Origin: Rhodocollybia butyracea
Taxonomy: Eukaryota; Basidiomycota; Agaricomycetes; Agaricales; Omphalotaceae
Length of the DNA: 64,000 nucleotides
Direction: 5' to 3'
NCBI GenBank assembly: GCA_015501585.1
Contig: JADNRY010000173.1
Span: forward strand, 62,001-126,000
A model generated the notes under the pieces. The model made no database searches. It was not told the origin of the DNA and was given only the letters and a program-made list of their open reading frames with translations. This document shows, piece by piece, positions 35,024-45,099 of the stretch (positions are counted from its first letter, which is position 1; each line of letters begins with the position of its first letter). A program made the translations under genes and the position numbers.

Positions 35024-36562
35024 TCAATATATCGTCTGATATGTATATTTACTCTGAAAATTATTCACAAAAAATGCTGGACACTTATCCAGTATATTGT
35101 CTGAAGTCCAGCCGTTTCCTTCCCAATCACTCGAGCTTGGTACGAGCATACAACTCTGTCTAATATCTGACAATGGAATGATTTCACCTTGAGGAGTGCC
35201 ATTCGAGGCACTGACTGATGGTTGTATGCGATACATTCCATTTTTACTATCAGGTACACTTTTAAATTGAGAAAACCATGTAACATATGCAAGAGGTGTT
35301 TCAGCCTTGGGCCAGTTTGGGGGAGTGTCCTCTTCAGATCTTTGCCCAAGTCTTTTTACCACGTTAGGGAGCCGGAATATGACCCTAAGTCTGGCAACCC
35401 TACAGCCTCTTACTGCTGTAGATTCAGCTTCATCATTGATCAATATTATCACTGTATCATATTGAGACTTTGACTTTGACTTGGAGTTTTTTTTGATGGA
35501 AGAAGGGGCAGCTCTTACTATTTCTTTTGGCACATCTGACGCATCATCAAACAGATTCACAGGTGTAAATTCAAAATGGTGCCAAACATCAAGTAAAGTA
35601 AAAGGAAGACATCCTATTGATAAAGCTTCTGCTTTCATAACCTGTCCTTCTTTTGGAAGAAGAGAGTTTATATAAAGCTTCAATGCCGGTATAAAACCAG
35701 GTGCATTATGAGAATTTGCAATTGCATTAAGACTTTTTTTTGTCTCATGTGGGTGTTTAGCTATTCGGATGTTGGTCTGCAGCAATGTTTTGGTATTAGC
35801 ATTACTAGTACTGGCAGGAGTAGCAGTGGCGGCTCTTTGATCACTGTTTGGAATCTGTCTCTTTTTCAACCCAAGTTTGGCAACATCAAGCTTCAGAGTA
35901 ATATCATTTTTCTGTGCACCCTGATTGGTACTAGTAGAATTAATCCAGTTTCTATAAAAATCAAATGACAATATTTTTTCTTGTCTTGAAAGCCACTGGG
36001 TCATCTGAGGGAAGTGATCGCGTTTATTGGTGGCATCCCAGACTTCTTTTGCCATGTCTATATGGAAACGCTCAAATGCTTCTCTGTTGTAGTTATCAGT
36101 TGTGCCAAGCCACTTGATGGAATTTACATAATGAAGCAGAGAATGGAATTTGGGAATGTTGATTTGATCTTTGGTAGTCTGTTGTTTGACAAAGTAAGCC
36201 TTATTTTTGTGCCAGACATTTAGTTCTAAATCCATATAGCCAAGGGTATCCTCATCATGTGAAGGATGCTGAGCAAGGTGTATGAAATTCAACAAGTGTA
36301 GTCCGCTGACATTTCCAGAGGAAGAGGACGCGTCGGATGCATTGTTGGATGGTTTGCTGGCCGGGTAGGGTGCTCCCTTCTTATTATCCTTCTTCTTCTT
36401 CTGATCATTCCAAGATGATCTGGAGTCAGATTGACGTTTGACACCAGAGATGCGGGCCGCAAGTGAGGTTGCATTGGATTGTTGGCGGCGGTACTCATCC
36501 TGTATGATCAGCATGATGTTTGTTGGAGTAAGAAGAGTGGCATCTTGTGAAAGAATGGTCAT
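35024..36562 (-). pseudogene. Plavaka (KDZ/CACTA-related) transposase, C-terminal part
   Basis: A 512-residue frame. Around residues 100-210 it carries the segment typical of the end of Plavaka-type transposases: 'QINIPKFHSLLHYVNSIKWL', 'GTTDNYNREAFERFHIDMAK' and 'QMTQWLSRQEKILSFDFYRN'. The remainder ('GFIPALKLYINSLLP', 'FTPVNLFDDASDVPKEIVRA') looks like the domain (DUF6830-like) that follows it. The N-terminal CxC/zinc region and the main catalytic part are missing upstream of 36,562, so this is a fragment although the frame is open. Element ends and target duplication were not found. The repeat at 34,530-34,640 just downstream could be part of an element end. Confidence 0.7.
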
Positions 36563-38785
36563 CGCAAGACTTTCCCATTGAGTAGGTAAGGCGGTATTAG
36601 GCCTAAAATCGGCCTAAGACATGTAACCATACATTTTGACATTTTGTATGTGTTATACAATGCAATAAGAGAGTTATACAGAGCCCGAGCATGATAGCTG
36701 TTGCCGAGGCAAAGAACTTAACAATAATACTCAGCAAGCCGTGAAGGTACGCCCACAAGCATAGCCTAGAGCCAAGCTAGCGAGCATACCTGGGCTGCCC
36801 GGAGATGTAACGCTAGATTGTCAATCTAGTTATACCCAAGAGTGTATACTCTCTAAACTACAGGACATCTCAAAGCAGGATAAGTACTAAGCCAACGCGT
36901 TACTCAAGGGAAGGAATTATGAGGGAAGGCATCCCTTGCACTAAGACCCCCAACAAGCTATGTTAAGATGTGGACTTTACAGTCCGTAACAATGGACCAG
37001 AACGAACCCAAGGAAACCATAGAGGTCTATTCACGGCACCGGTTGTAACCGTGAGGACGGTAGAAACATGCTTAGCGGTCCTATGGAAAGCTACGCGCCG
37101 GGATAGCCTTGGCAAATTGAAACCTTTGATCTTAGAAATCATACATGGGAGGTCTTATCCATTAAAGCCAACTATCGGGAATCACTTGTACGTACTCAGC
37201 ATAGTTGCTCGAGGCTATCATAAGTGGTGTCGTTGTAAAGCTAGACAACAGGCCTTCTCAAGAGAATGTTAATCACACTCAGGATGGACAGAACTATCCG
37301 AGGAATAGAATGAAACTCACCCAAGGGAAACCGGGCGGCGAGTGATCATGAAGCGTAAAGGTACTCCTGACCCCGGAGAATTGTGGAGTAATTGGAGAAA
37401 CCTCGCTCGGATCAAACCACTTTAAAACTATGTTAATCCTCACAAAATCATATTTTACCTCTGATATATACCCAAGAATGGACTATTTCTTTATCGTGTG
37501 TACCATATATAGGCTGGAGTTTCCTTTCCGAGCCAGATTCCTCTGTTCCACTCTCTTTCCGTCTCTCTCTGTATCTGTTTCATCTATTTTTTGTATTAAA
37601 CTCTCTCTACTCAGTATGTAAGCCAGACATATTTATTCAATAAGACAAGTTTCTTGCCCTCGACTTGACTGCTGAGACCAGTGCTCCGTAGAATGTCCCC
37701 ACAGGATCAGTAGCATGATGCCTCCTGACTTGGTTATCTTAAGAAAGTAATAAACTTCACGCGCTTTGCAAAGCCCATTCATATCTTGATCAAATTTAAG
37801 TGTGTAGAGTTCTCTCGAACTCCAGATCAACTCAAATCTAGTTGCTTCCTTAGAGGGGATGGCTTCTAGTAAGGGATTATTTGGCTCCAGAGTGAGGGTT
37901 CCTTAGTTGACTTCTTCACAAAGTTAGACAAACCACTAAGATTGTGGTATGAGTTCCTAGTGATTAAGTTCACTCACAATATCATAGCTTGGCCCAGAGT
38001 TTGGTTGAGGACTTTATGGTGTCACAGCAGCTAGTGCCAGAGTTTGCCTAGGGTTGTTGACAAACCTCGAGATTACTATTCTAGCTAGAGCCAGAGTTTG
38101 CCTAGGAGAATCTTAGTTTTGTTGTATTGGTTTTGGTTTTGGTTAATTGATTTGGACATACACACCTGGTTCCCTCGTACACTTGTACACCCCAACTAGG
38201 CTTCTCTTGACTTAGTTCTAAGAGTTGTCTAAGCTTAGTTACCCACGTTAGCGCTACAGTCTTGAACCTGGAGCAGTCGTGCACATACGTCCAATATTAC
38301 AAGACTTTCCCTCGGGGAATCTCTGACAACCCGCCCTCGCTCCCTTACATATTGATAGTCTGGTTAGGTATGGTAGTGTTTTTGTTAGGTTGTTTTATAG
38401 CACCTTTTGCATACTGTGAAACTTGAGTCTGTTTTATGGGCAGACCAAAGTTTTGAGTTTGACGGGGGCCTCGGATAGTCCTAACGTCAATTTAATTCCT
38501 TTGTAGAGTAGATTGAACAAGCTATTGACTGGATAGGATAAGACTCAATCAGACAGATAGATGGTAGAAAGGTAGATAAATTGCTAAGTAAAAATTTACA
38601 AAAAACAGCCTAGAGCTGTTAGATAAGTACCTACTTATGGAAACTAAGTAACATGGTAAGTAAATATATACAATCAAGAAAAATGACAAGTTCCTCGACC
38701 AAACGGAAGAGGAGCTCAACAATACCTACATGTAAATACCCAAATAGCGGCCAAGAGTATCATGGCTTTTACTGGTTCGGGAAGG
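36563..38785. other. Repeat-derived intergenic DNA, possible LTR with TATA near 37.5 kb
   Basis: No gene recognised. A TATA-like ATATATAGG at about 37,506 is followed by a pyrimidine-rich leader (TCTCTCTGTATCTGTTTC) ending CTCTCTACTCAGTATG, similar in style to the leader near 5,070. A minus-strand frame at 37,633-37,850 ('ELIWSSRELYTLKFDQDM') may be gag-like but is unsupported. AGCCAGAGTTTGCCTAGG-like words recur at about 38,035 and 38,088. Confidence 0.3.
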
Positions 38786-39231
38786 TGTTATGATCATGCC
38801 GACTTGCCGAGGCTCGGATCACACTCGGATCATCATGGCCATCAGTCTGGCATTTCTCCGATTCCTTTCCAATACTTATCTCATCGTTTCCTTTATCTCT
38901 TCTCTTATCTCACTCGGACCATCACCTAACTGGTCCTTATTATCTTATGACTGTATTACCTTCCCGAACATTTGATACTATTGTCTTATATTGATATTAC
39001 TTACTTTGGTCTCCCAAACTCATCCCCGACTATTGTCTTTTCCATTAGTATATAAGTAGTGGTACTTTGTATGGTAGACCTCAGTTTAAATATCAACTTG
39101 GATAACCAAGACACTCTGTCCGACTAAGTTCCGTCTTAGTACTCACCTTGTCTCTATACTCCTTGGCCCTTCATAGGCTGAATCTATCTTGGTCTCTCTC
39201 TCGGGACTACTCGGCGTGACAAGGGTCTAGC
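38786..39231 (+). repeat. Truncated LTR (gypsy-type), plus orientation
   Basis: Starts TGTTATGATCATGCC and matches, in reverse orientation, the complete LTR at 43,255-43,862. A TATA box lies at about 39,048 (TATATAAGTAG). It stops at GTCTAGCTAAC, where the full LTR continues toward its ACA end, and joins PPT-like AAGGGGGATG of another element. Confidence 0.75.
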
Positions 39232-39239
39232 TAACACTG

Positions 39240-39675
39240 AAGGGGGATGTACTGTCAAGAAGTGAACCATTTATATAGTCTGGGAAGCATATCAGGTCTG
39301 ACCTGATATTGTGGCCGTTTAGTCCAGTTGGAGCGCATGGCGGTCTTTCCAGAGTCATGTGAGTTTACAGATTAGGCCAGAGCCATCAAGGTGGGAGAAT
39401 GTTGACCTATCTATAGCATATTTATAGCCTTGGTGTTGCCTGCTTGTAGTCCATCTGTAGCCTATCTATAGTCTATTTGTAGCCTTGGAGTTGCCTCTCT
39501 GTAGCCCATCCATACCCTGTTTGTAGCCTCAGAGTAGCATATCTGTAGCCCATCCATAGCCTATCTGTACCCCTGGTGTTGCCTACTTGTAATCTATCTG
39601 TAGCCTTGGTGTAACCTATCTGTTTCCTATTTGTAGCCTTGGAGTAGCCTATCTGTTCTTGCCTGTTCTAAGTAA
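39240..39675. repeat. Element end with TATA and perfect palindrome, then minisatellite (reverse orientation)
   Basis: From TGTACTGTCAAGAAGTGAAC a 150-bp segment carries TTTATATAG and the 19-bp palindrome TATCAGGTCTGACCTGATA (39,290-39,308). The minisatellite follows, read here as TAGCCTATCTGTAGCC units. The same segment occurs inverted at 42,670-42,810. Confidence 0.7.
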
Positions 39676-39976
39676 AATCTCATATCAACTACTTTACCTT
39701 CCTACTATCATTAAAAACTTACCTCTACTTGATCAATCTTGATTTTACTTACTTATACTCTCTCAAAAGGATTGACACACTTGGTTACGACTACTTGTGG
39801 CCCCTGTATTCAACAAAGGCAGCCTAAGTTTCACATCTGGAGCCCACCTCAAGGGGGGTTAATTTCAGTCATTGTCTAAACCAAGGCTAGATTCTAGTCA
39901 AGGCCAATACAGCCCGCTCCCAAATTAATGTTGATGCCTTGACTATCCAAGGAAGGAGTAACTAATATCCAGCTCC

Positions 39977-40327
39977 TTGAAAAATATCATTGTGAACTCA
40001 CTAGTACTACGCCAAATCACTCTCTGCTTATCTCCCATAGTGCACTATGTTCAAGTGTTCCCAGATTCATTCTGGACTTGTCTGGATACACGCTTACAGA
40101 TTGTTCACACCACTAAACCAAAAGGAGATGCATATACTATTGATGAGTTATGGAGAGCAATAGATGTCCTCTTATCTGATGCTTCTACTTTGGTGGTTAG
40201 TGGGAGCTTGAACATTGGGGATTTGATCAAGGTTTTGAATACTTCGGAAAAATCATCCCCAAAGAGGAAAGTGAAGAGGGAACGCAACATGTACATTTCC
40301 CTTGCCAAGAAAGTAGATTCTATGTAG
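39977..40327 (+). CDS. Hypothetical ORF, 116 aa
   Basis: An open frame with mixed composition ('DAYTIDELWRAIDVLLSDAS', 'SPKRKVKRERNMYISLAKK'), lying between two blocks of minisatellite. It could be a remnant of a retroelement gag or of an unrelated gene. No domain recognised, no introns, no promoter seen. Confidence 0.25.
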   Translation: MKNIIVNSLVLRQITLCLSPIVHYVQVFPDSFWTCLDTRLQIVHTTKPKGDAYTIDELWRAIDVLLSDASTLVVSGSLNIGDLIKVLNTSEKSSPKRKVKRERNMYISLAKKVDSM

Positions 40328-41000
40328 CCTGGGTGTTCCCTACTTGTAATCTATCTGTAGCCTATCTATAGTCTACTTGTAGCCTTGATGTAACCTATCT
40401 GTCGCCAATTTATAGCCTCTGAGTAGCCTATCTGTAGACCATCCATAGCCTAGTTGTACTAGGGCTCTGCATCGGAACCGTATTTACAGTTTATATGGTT
40501 ACGGAACCGTACAGTATAGACCTCTGATATACAGTTACGGAACCATACCATATAGACCTCTGAAGCATATTGATATGGTACGGCCTGTGGTAAGGTAAAT
40601 AGCCGTATTCACTGTATTTTGACAGCCATTACAGCCGTATATACGGTATACCAGATAAACTGAGCAAACACGGAACCTGTTCACTAAAAGTAACAGTTTT
40701 CATTTTTTAAACCCAATTATCTCTTAGGGAACTAGTTTATCATATTTTTCAGCTGTATAGATATTTTTTATTAGGTGGTGGGAGCTACTTTGAGATGAGC
40801 CCAGACCATTGGCATCTCCGGAACTCCTCATCAACCTCATCTTCATGTCATATTCTGTCTTGGAAGCAGGAAATAACTGATTAAACCAACATCTAAGAGT
40901 ATCTTCTGCTGATAGTACGCTGTATTGCCAAATTATGACCGTACTTTTACAGTACCATAACTGTCAGGCACATGAAACTACAGTTGTACAGTATGGCCAG
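40322..41000. mobile_element. hAT-like non-autonomous element with TACGGT/ACCGTA words, plus short minisatellite
   Basis: 40,322-40,455 is minisatellite in reverse orientation. From about 40,458 (TAGGGCTCTGCAT) the DNA is packed with GGAACCGTA, TACGGT and similar words. It then contains a 300-bp core that recurs inverted at about 61,255-61,500 (e.g. GTTTAATCAGTTATTTCCTG there). The left end resembles that of the 9,196 element (TAGGGCTC). The right end and target duplication are not determined; it stops at or before the copia sequence at about 41,000. Confidence 0.6.
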
Positions 41001-41138
41001 ATTGATCTGGACTATGTTCCAACTGCTCAACAGGCTGCTGATGGATTTACAAAGGGATTATCAGGTGAGAAGCACATGGCATTTGTGCGCATGCTAGGTA
41101 TGAAGCCATGCCCAAGTGGGAGTGTTAAAAGTCAATGA
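41000..41138 (+). pseudogene. Ty1/copia RNase H C-terminal fragment
   Basis: A 45-residue piece 'QIDLDYVPTAQQAADGFTKG' and 'EKHMAFVRMLGM' is the standard end of copia polyproteins, where IPTxxQxADxxTK closes the RNase H domain. It ends TGA at 41,136-41,138, and a purine-rich ACAGGGGGA at about 41,340 could be the old polypurine tract. Everything upstream is lost to the adjacent hAT-like element. Confidence 0.7.
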
Positions 41139-41524
41139 TATCTTATCTACTTATGTTATCTATATGTTCATGGACTATGAGGCGGGAGGTGACAAAAGAA
41201 GAGGTGAGCTTGTTTGTTTCAGTAACGGCAGCAAGAGTGACAATGGTCACCCGATGCAGCTGTACTATTTAAATACCCCCAGTAGTTACTGTGGAGATTA
41301 ACTAAATAAACCCAGTAAGCTACAGTCCCCTAAATGTTACAGGGGGATATTAAATATCTATTTGGGTTCACTGGTTCGCATTTGATGGGGTCATGTGACC
41401 GGTTTTTGATTCCCAAGTTTTTACTACTGTACAAGACATACAGCACACCCTATTCATGTTTAATTTCCTGAAAATCACATTTTTTTTAGCAGAATCCATA
41501 AAGATCAGGGAATACCATCACTTC

Positions 41525-42620
41525 AGGTGCTGCAAGGTAGGCTACATGGAGCTTGTAAATCGGCTATGCCAAGGCTACAAATAGACTACAGACAGGAACT
41601 ACCAAGGCTACAGATTGGTTGAGGATAGGCTACAGGTAGCCAACACCAAGGCTACAAAGAGACCACAGACAGACTATAGATAGGCTATGGATGTGGGATT
41701 TCTGTTAGGGAATCCGATGAGTGTCCAATCAGGCGGTCAGTCCTGGGATCCAACACAAGTAGTTAGTGCGGGTGAACAAGGTATTAGATACCTTGCAAAC
41801 GCATGAGTACTATGGTACTACATGCAAGCTTATATACTGTACATACTGTATAGTATTGCTAATACAATGAGTAAGTACACGGACATATGAACATACCGAT
41901 CCGGCTAACTAATCTCCGGAGTTGCCACATCGGCAATATACAACAATGGATAGGCTATATGGAGGTCACAAATAGGCTATGTCAAGGCTACAAATAGGCT
42001 ATAGATAGGCTACATGGAGGCTATAAATAGACCATGGATATGCAAAGATAATCTACAGATAGCTACAGATATGAGTAGGGTATGGATAGGCTACATCAAG
42101 GGTACAGATAAGCTACAGATAGGCTACAAATAGGCTACAAATAGAGTACAAGTAGGCAACACCAGGGGTACAGATAGGCTATGGAAGGGATACAGATAGG
42201 CTACTCTGAGGCTACAGATAGGTTACATCAAGGGTACAGATAGGCTACAGATAGATTACAAGTAAGCAACACCAGGGCTACACATAAGCTATGGATGGAT
42301 GACAGATAGGCTACTCCAAGGCTACAGGCAACACTAAGGGTACAAATAGGCTATGGATGGTCTACAGATAGGCTACTCCAAGGCCACAAATAGGCCACAG
42401 ATAGGTTACACCAATCCTACAAATAGACTGTAGGATAGATTCATGTATGCCCAGCACTGGACATTCGATACAGTTCACTGGCAATTCAATATATTTGCTG
42501 GAGATTCAATACATTTGCTGGGGCAATTTAATTGCTAGATACAGGTTTTGCTCATGACCAAGGGAACAAATAAGCTATGGATGGGCTACAAGTAAGCAAC
42601 TCCAAGGCTACAAATAGCAG
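41525..42620. repeat. Minisatellite array, AGGCTACAAAT/AGGCTACAGAT units
   Basis: Imperfect tandem units of about 10-13 bp, GATAGGCTACA / AATAGGCTATGG, interrupted every 60-100 bp by AGGCAACACCAGGG or ACTCCAAGGCTAC. Most of the array is nearly collinear with 59,745-60,815, including the embedded unique stretch (CAGTTCACTGGCAATTCAAT at about 42,472), so whole blocks have been copied rather than repeats arising anew. Confidence 0.85.
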
Positions 42621-42748
42621 CCACATGGGCAAGAGCCTGCTTGACCTTTTGCAGGATTGAGCCGGTGACTGGGCAGACCTGATATTCTGTAAAGTCACAT
42701 GACTCTGGAAAGACCGCCATGCGCTCCAACTGGACCAAAAGGCCACAA

Positions 42749-42767
42749 TATCAGGTCTGACCTGATA
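42749..42767. promoter_or_regulatory. 19-bp perfect palindrome
   Basis: TATCAGGTC-T-GACCTGATA, 9-bp arms around one base, close to a TATA-like TTTATATAG (complement). An identical copy is at 39,290-39,308 in the inverted arm. It could be a protein-binding site in an LTR-type promoter; that is inference. Confidence 0.4.
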
Positions 42768-42813
42768 TGCTTCCCAGACTATATAAATGGCTCACTTCTT
42801 CACATAATCCTTC

Positions 42814-43254
42814 TGTTAAGATCATGCAAGACTGGAGGGTCCGAGTTGGGACCGAGAGGGATATATCAACAAAGTTAGTCTTGGACCAATATCGGAGATA
42901 GTAGAGAGAGTGGGACACGCGGTATAGCTATTAGCTAGACCCTTGTCACGCCGAGTAGTCCCGAGAGAGAGACCAAGATAGATTCAGCCTATGAAGGGCC
43001 AAGGAGTATAGAGACAAGGTGAGTACTAAGACGGAACTTAGTCGGACAGAGTGTCTTGGTTATCCAAGTTGATATTTAAACTGAGGTCTACCATACAAAG
43101 TACCACTACTTATATACTAATGGAAAAGACAGTAGTTGGGGACGAGTTCGGGAGACCAAAGTAAGTAATATCAATATAAGACAATAGTAATGAATGTTCA
43201 GGAAGGTAATAGAGTCATAAGATAATAAGGACCAGTTAGGTGATGGTCCGAGTG
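42814..43254 (-). repeat. Truncated LTR, minus orientation
   Basis: Begins TGTTAAGATCATGC and follows the complete LTR next to it at high identity, then is cut at GGTCCGAGTG exactly where the next LTR starts. Confidence 0.75.
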
Positions 43255-43862
43255 TGTTAAGATTGTGCAAGACCGGAGGGTCCGAGTCGGGACCGAGAGG
43301 GATATATCAGCAAAGTGAGTCTCGGGCTGATATCGGAGATAGTAGGGAGAGTGGGACGTGCGGTATAGCTATTAGCTAGACCCTCGTCACACCGAGTAGT
43401 CCCGAGAGAGAGACCGAGATAGATTTGGCCTATGAAGGGCTGAAGAGTATAAGGACAAGAGAGTACTAAGACGGAACTTAGTCGGACAGAGTGTCTTGGT
43501 TATCCAAGTTGATATTTAAACTGAGGTCTACCGTACAACGTACCACTACTTATATACTAATGGAAAAGACAATAGCCAGGGATGAGTTCGGGAGAGCAAA
43601 GTAAGTAATATCAATATAAGACAATAGTAATGAATGATTTGGGAAGGTAATAGAGTCATAAGATAATAAGGACCAATGATGTGATAGTCCGAATGAGTCC
43701 GAGACCTTCCGGTATTGGATGAAGATAAGATGTGAGAGATAAGATGAAGAGATAAAGGAATTGATGAGATAAGTATCGGAAAGGAATCGGAGAGACGCCA
43801 GACTGATGGCCATGATGATCCGAAGGTGATCCAAGACTCGGCGAGTTGGCATGATCGTAACA
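43255..43862 (-). repeat. Complete LTR, 608 bp, minus orientation
   Basis: On the minus strand it runs from TGTTACGATCATGCC to CAATCTTAACA with TG...CA ends, and has a TATA box (TATATAAGTAG) near 43,555. No 5-bp target duplication is visible (GAGTG left, GCTAG right), and no polypurine tract sits at its inner edge. Whether it is the 3' LTR of the gypsy element to its right or a solo LTR is open. Confidence 0.75.
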
Positions 43863-44168
43863 GCTAGCAGTTTTAACAGCGGATATGCCAACCATGCTTG
43901 CAGCAATTGCATGGTCAACGGGTGCAGCTCTGGAAGGGTACATGCTTGCAGCAGGTGTGTGTATGCCTGAATAAGGTTCAACCACGCCTGAGGACATGTA
44001 AATGTCCCAAACCAGAGACGCTGTGATGAGAGAACAATGCGAAACAATGCCAAGATGTCACCAATATGTCCGGGATCAACCCTGCCCTCAATAGAGTGTA
44101 AGCGCCGATGTATATAAGGCCATGCCACAATCCAAAATTTCCCCAAGTACCCCAAAATATCCTGCAAC

Positions 44169-44747
44169 ATGTCACCCAACTCTACTGCTATTACTCGCCA
44201 ATGCATGGAAGCCGACAGCTCCAACGAGGAACTTGGACTCAAAGAGGAGGAGGCAGAAAGGGCCCGTGTCGAGGCCGAGACCAGGGCCGCTGAACTCGCG
44301 GCAAAAAAGGCTAAGAAAGCAGAGGCAGAGGCAGAGGCAGAGGCAGAGGCAGAGGCAGAGGCAGAGGCAGAGGCAGAGGCAGAGGCAGAGGCAGAGGCAG
44401 AGGCAGAGGCAGAGGCAGAGGCAGAGGCAGAGGCAGAGGCAGAGGCAGAGGCAGAGGCAGAGGCAGAGGCAGAGGCAGAGGCAGAGGCAGAGGCAGAGGC
44501 AGAGGCAGAGGCAGAGGCAGAGGCAGAGGCAGAGGCAGAGGCAGAGGCAGAGGCAGAGGCAGAGGCAGAGGCGAAATGGCAGGCCGAGGAGGAGGCCGAG
44601 CAGTTGAGGGCGTATGCCGCAGAACAGGCAAAGGAGAGGGAGAGGGCTGCAGCCAAGCGAAAGGCGAGGGAGAAGGCTGAGCAGAGGATGTCAGTAGCCG
44701 AGGAAAAGGAAAAGGAAAAGCTGAGGGAAGAGGAGGATGAGGAGTAA
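44169..44747 (+). CDS. Glu-Ala dipeptide-repeat coiled-coil ORF, antisense to gypsy element
   Basis: A 192-residue frame. It has a short N-terminus (to about residue 47), about 84 residues of alternating Glu and Ala, and a charged tail 'AAAKRKAREKAEQRMSVAEE' ending in an acidic cluster before TAA. A TATA box (GTATATAAGG) sits at 44,110-44,119, about 55 bp before the ATG, and AATAAA (44,845-44,850) about 100 bp after the stop, so transcription is plausible. It lies between the pol end and the LTR of a minus-strand gypsy element, in antisense. A second antisense frame with a similar charged motif ('AAREKAEQEEKEQ') lies at the other end of the same element (59,025). The product should form a long single helix; function unknown. 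The repeat makes the coding claim uncertain. Confidence 0.45.
   Translation: MSPNSTAITRQCMEADSSNEELGLKEEEAERARVEAETRAAELAAKKAKKAEAEAEAEAEAEAEAEAEAEAEAEAEAEAEAEAEAEAEAEAEAEAEAEAEAEAEAEAEAEAEAEAEAEAEAEAEAEAEAEAEAEAKWQAEEEAEQLRAYAAEQAKERERAAAKRKAREKAEQRMSVAEEKEKEKLREEEDEE
44319..44571. repeat. Pure hexanucleotide microsatellite (GCAGAG)n, about 42 units
   Basis: About 252 bp of perfect GCAGAG/GAGGCA repeat with no interruption, in frame with the Glu-Ala ORF. Its purity suggests recent expansion. Confidence 0.95.
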
Positions 44748-45099
44748 GGGTTGTCGGCCAGGCCTTCGGGCCCGTAAGATTTTTTGGACTTGTAAATAAT
44801 TTTGATAATTCAGAGGGAATTGGATCAGCCCGAAGTGGGCTTGTAAATAAAAATTGTTTTTGTATATATTGTAGAAAAAGTTTTGATTTTTTAATTTTGA
44901 GTGAAATGTAAGGAGTGAGTTTAAATGCGGCCGAAGCCGGAATCGGAAAAGTCGGACTGACTTGGAAGAAAATGATAAGAGAAGGGGTGATTGCTCAATT
45001 TGCTATCACGGCAATCGAACCCCTCCGAGCTCCGAGGTTGGAGACTCGGAAAAGTGATATGAAACGAAGAAGTGTAAGTACGCAGAAAAGATTTAAGTA

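Noticed and set aside
35222..36223. Plus-strand frames opposite the Plavaka fragment
   Set aside because: Antisense shadows of a clear transposase reading.
36780..36850. tRNA-like word GATTGTCAATCTAGTTATACC
   Set aside because: No acceptor stem or T arm could be paired around it.
36600..37420. Possible group I intron or structured RNA (several short inverted repeats)
   Set aside because: I could not assemble the P3-P7 core or any other known fold; it is more likely old retroelement DNA.
43255..43862. 3' LTR of the gypsy element at 45-59 kb
   Set aside because: Not rejected outright, but no polypurine tract at its inner edge, no matching 5' LTR beyond 59.2 kb and no target duplication, so the pairing is not claimed.
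43550..44656. 368-codon minus-strand frame with a long Ala-Ser repeat, and two further frames across the same repeat
   Set aside because: These are readings of the (GCAGAG)n repeat on other frames. The flanking parts run into the LTR and have no independent support.
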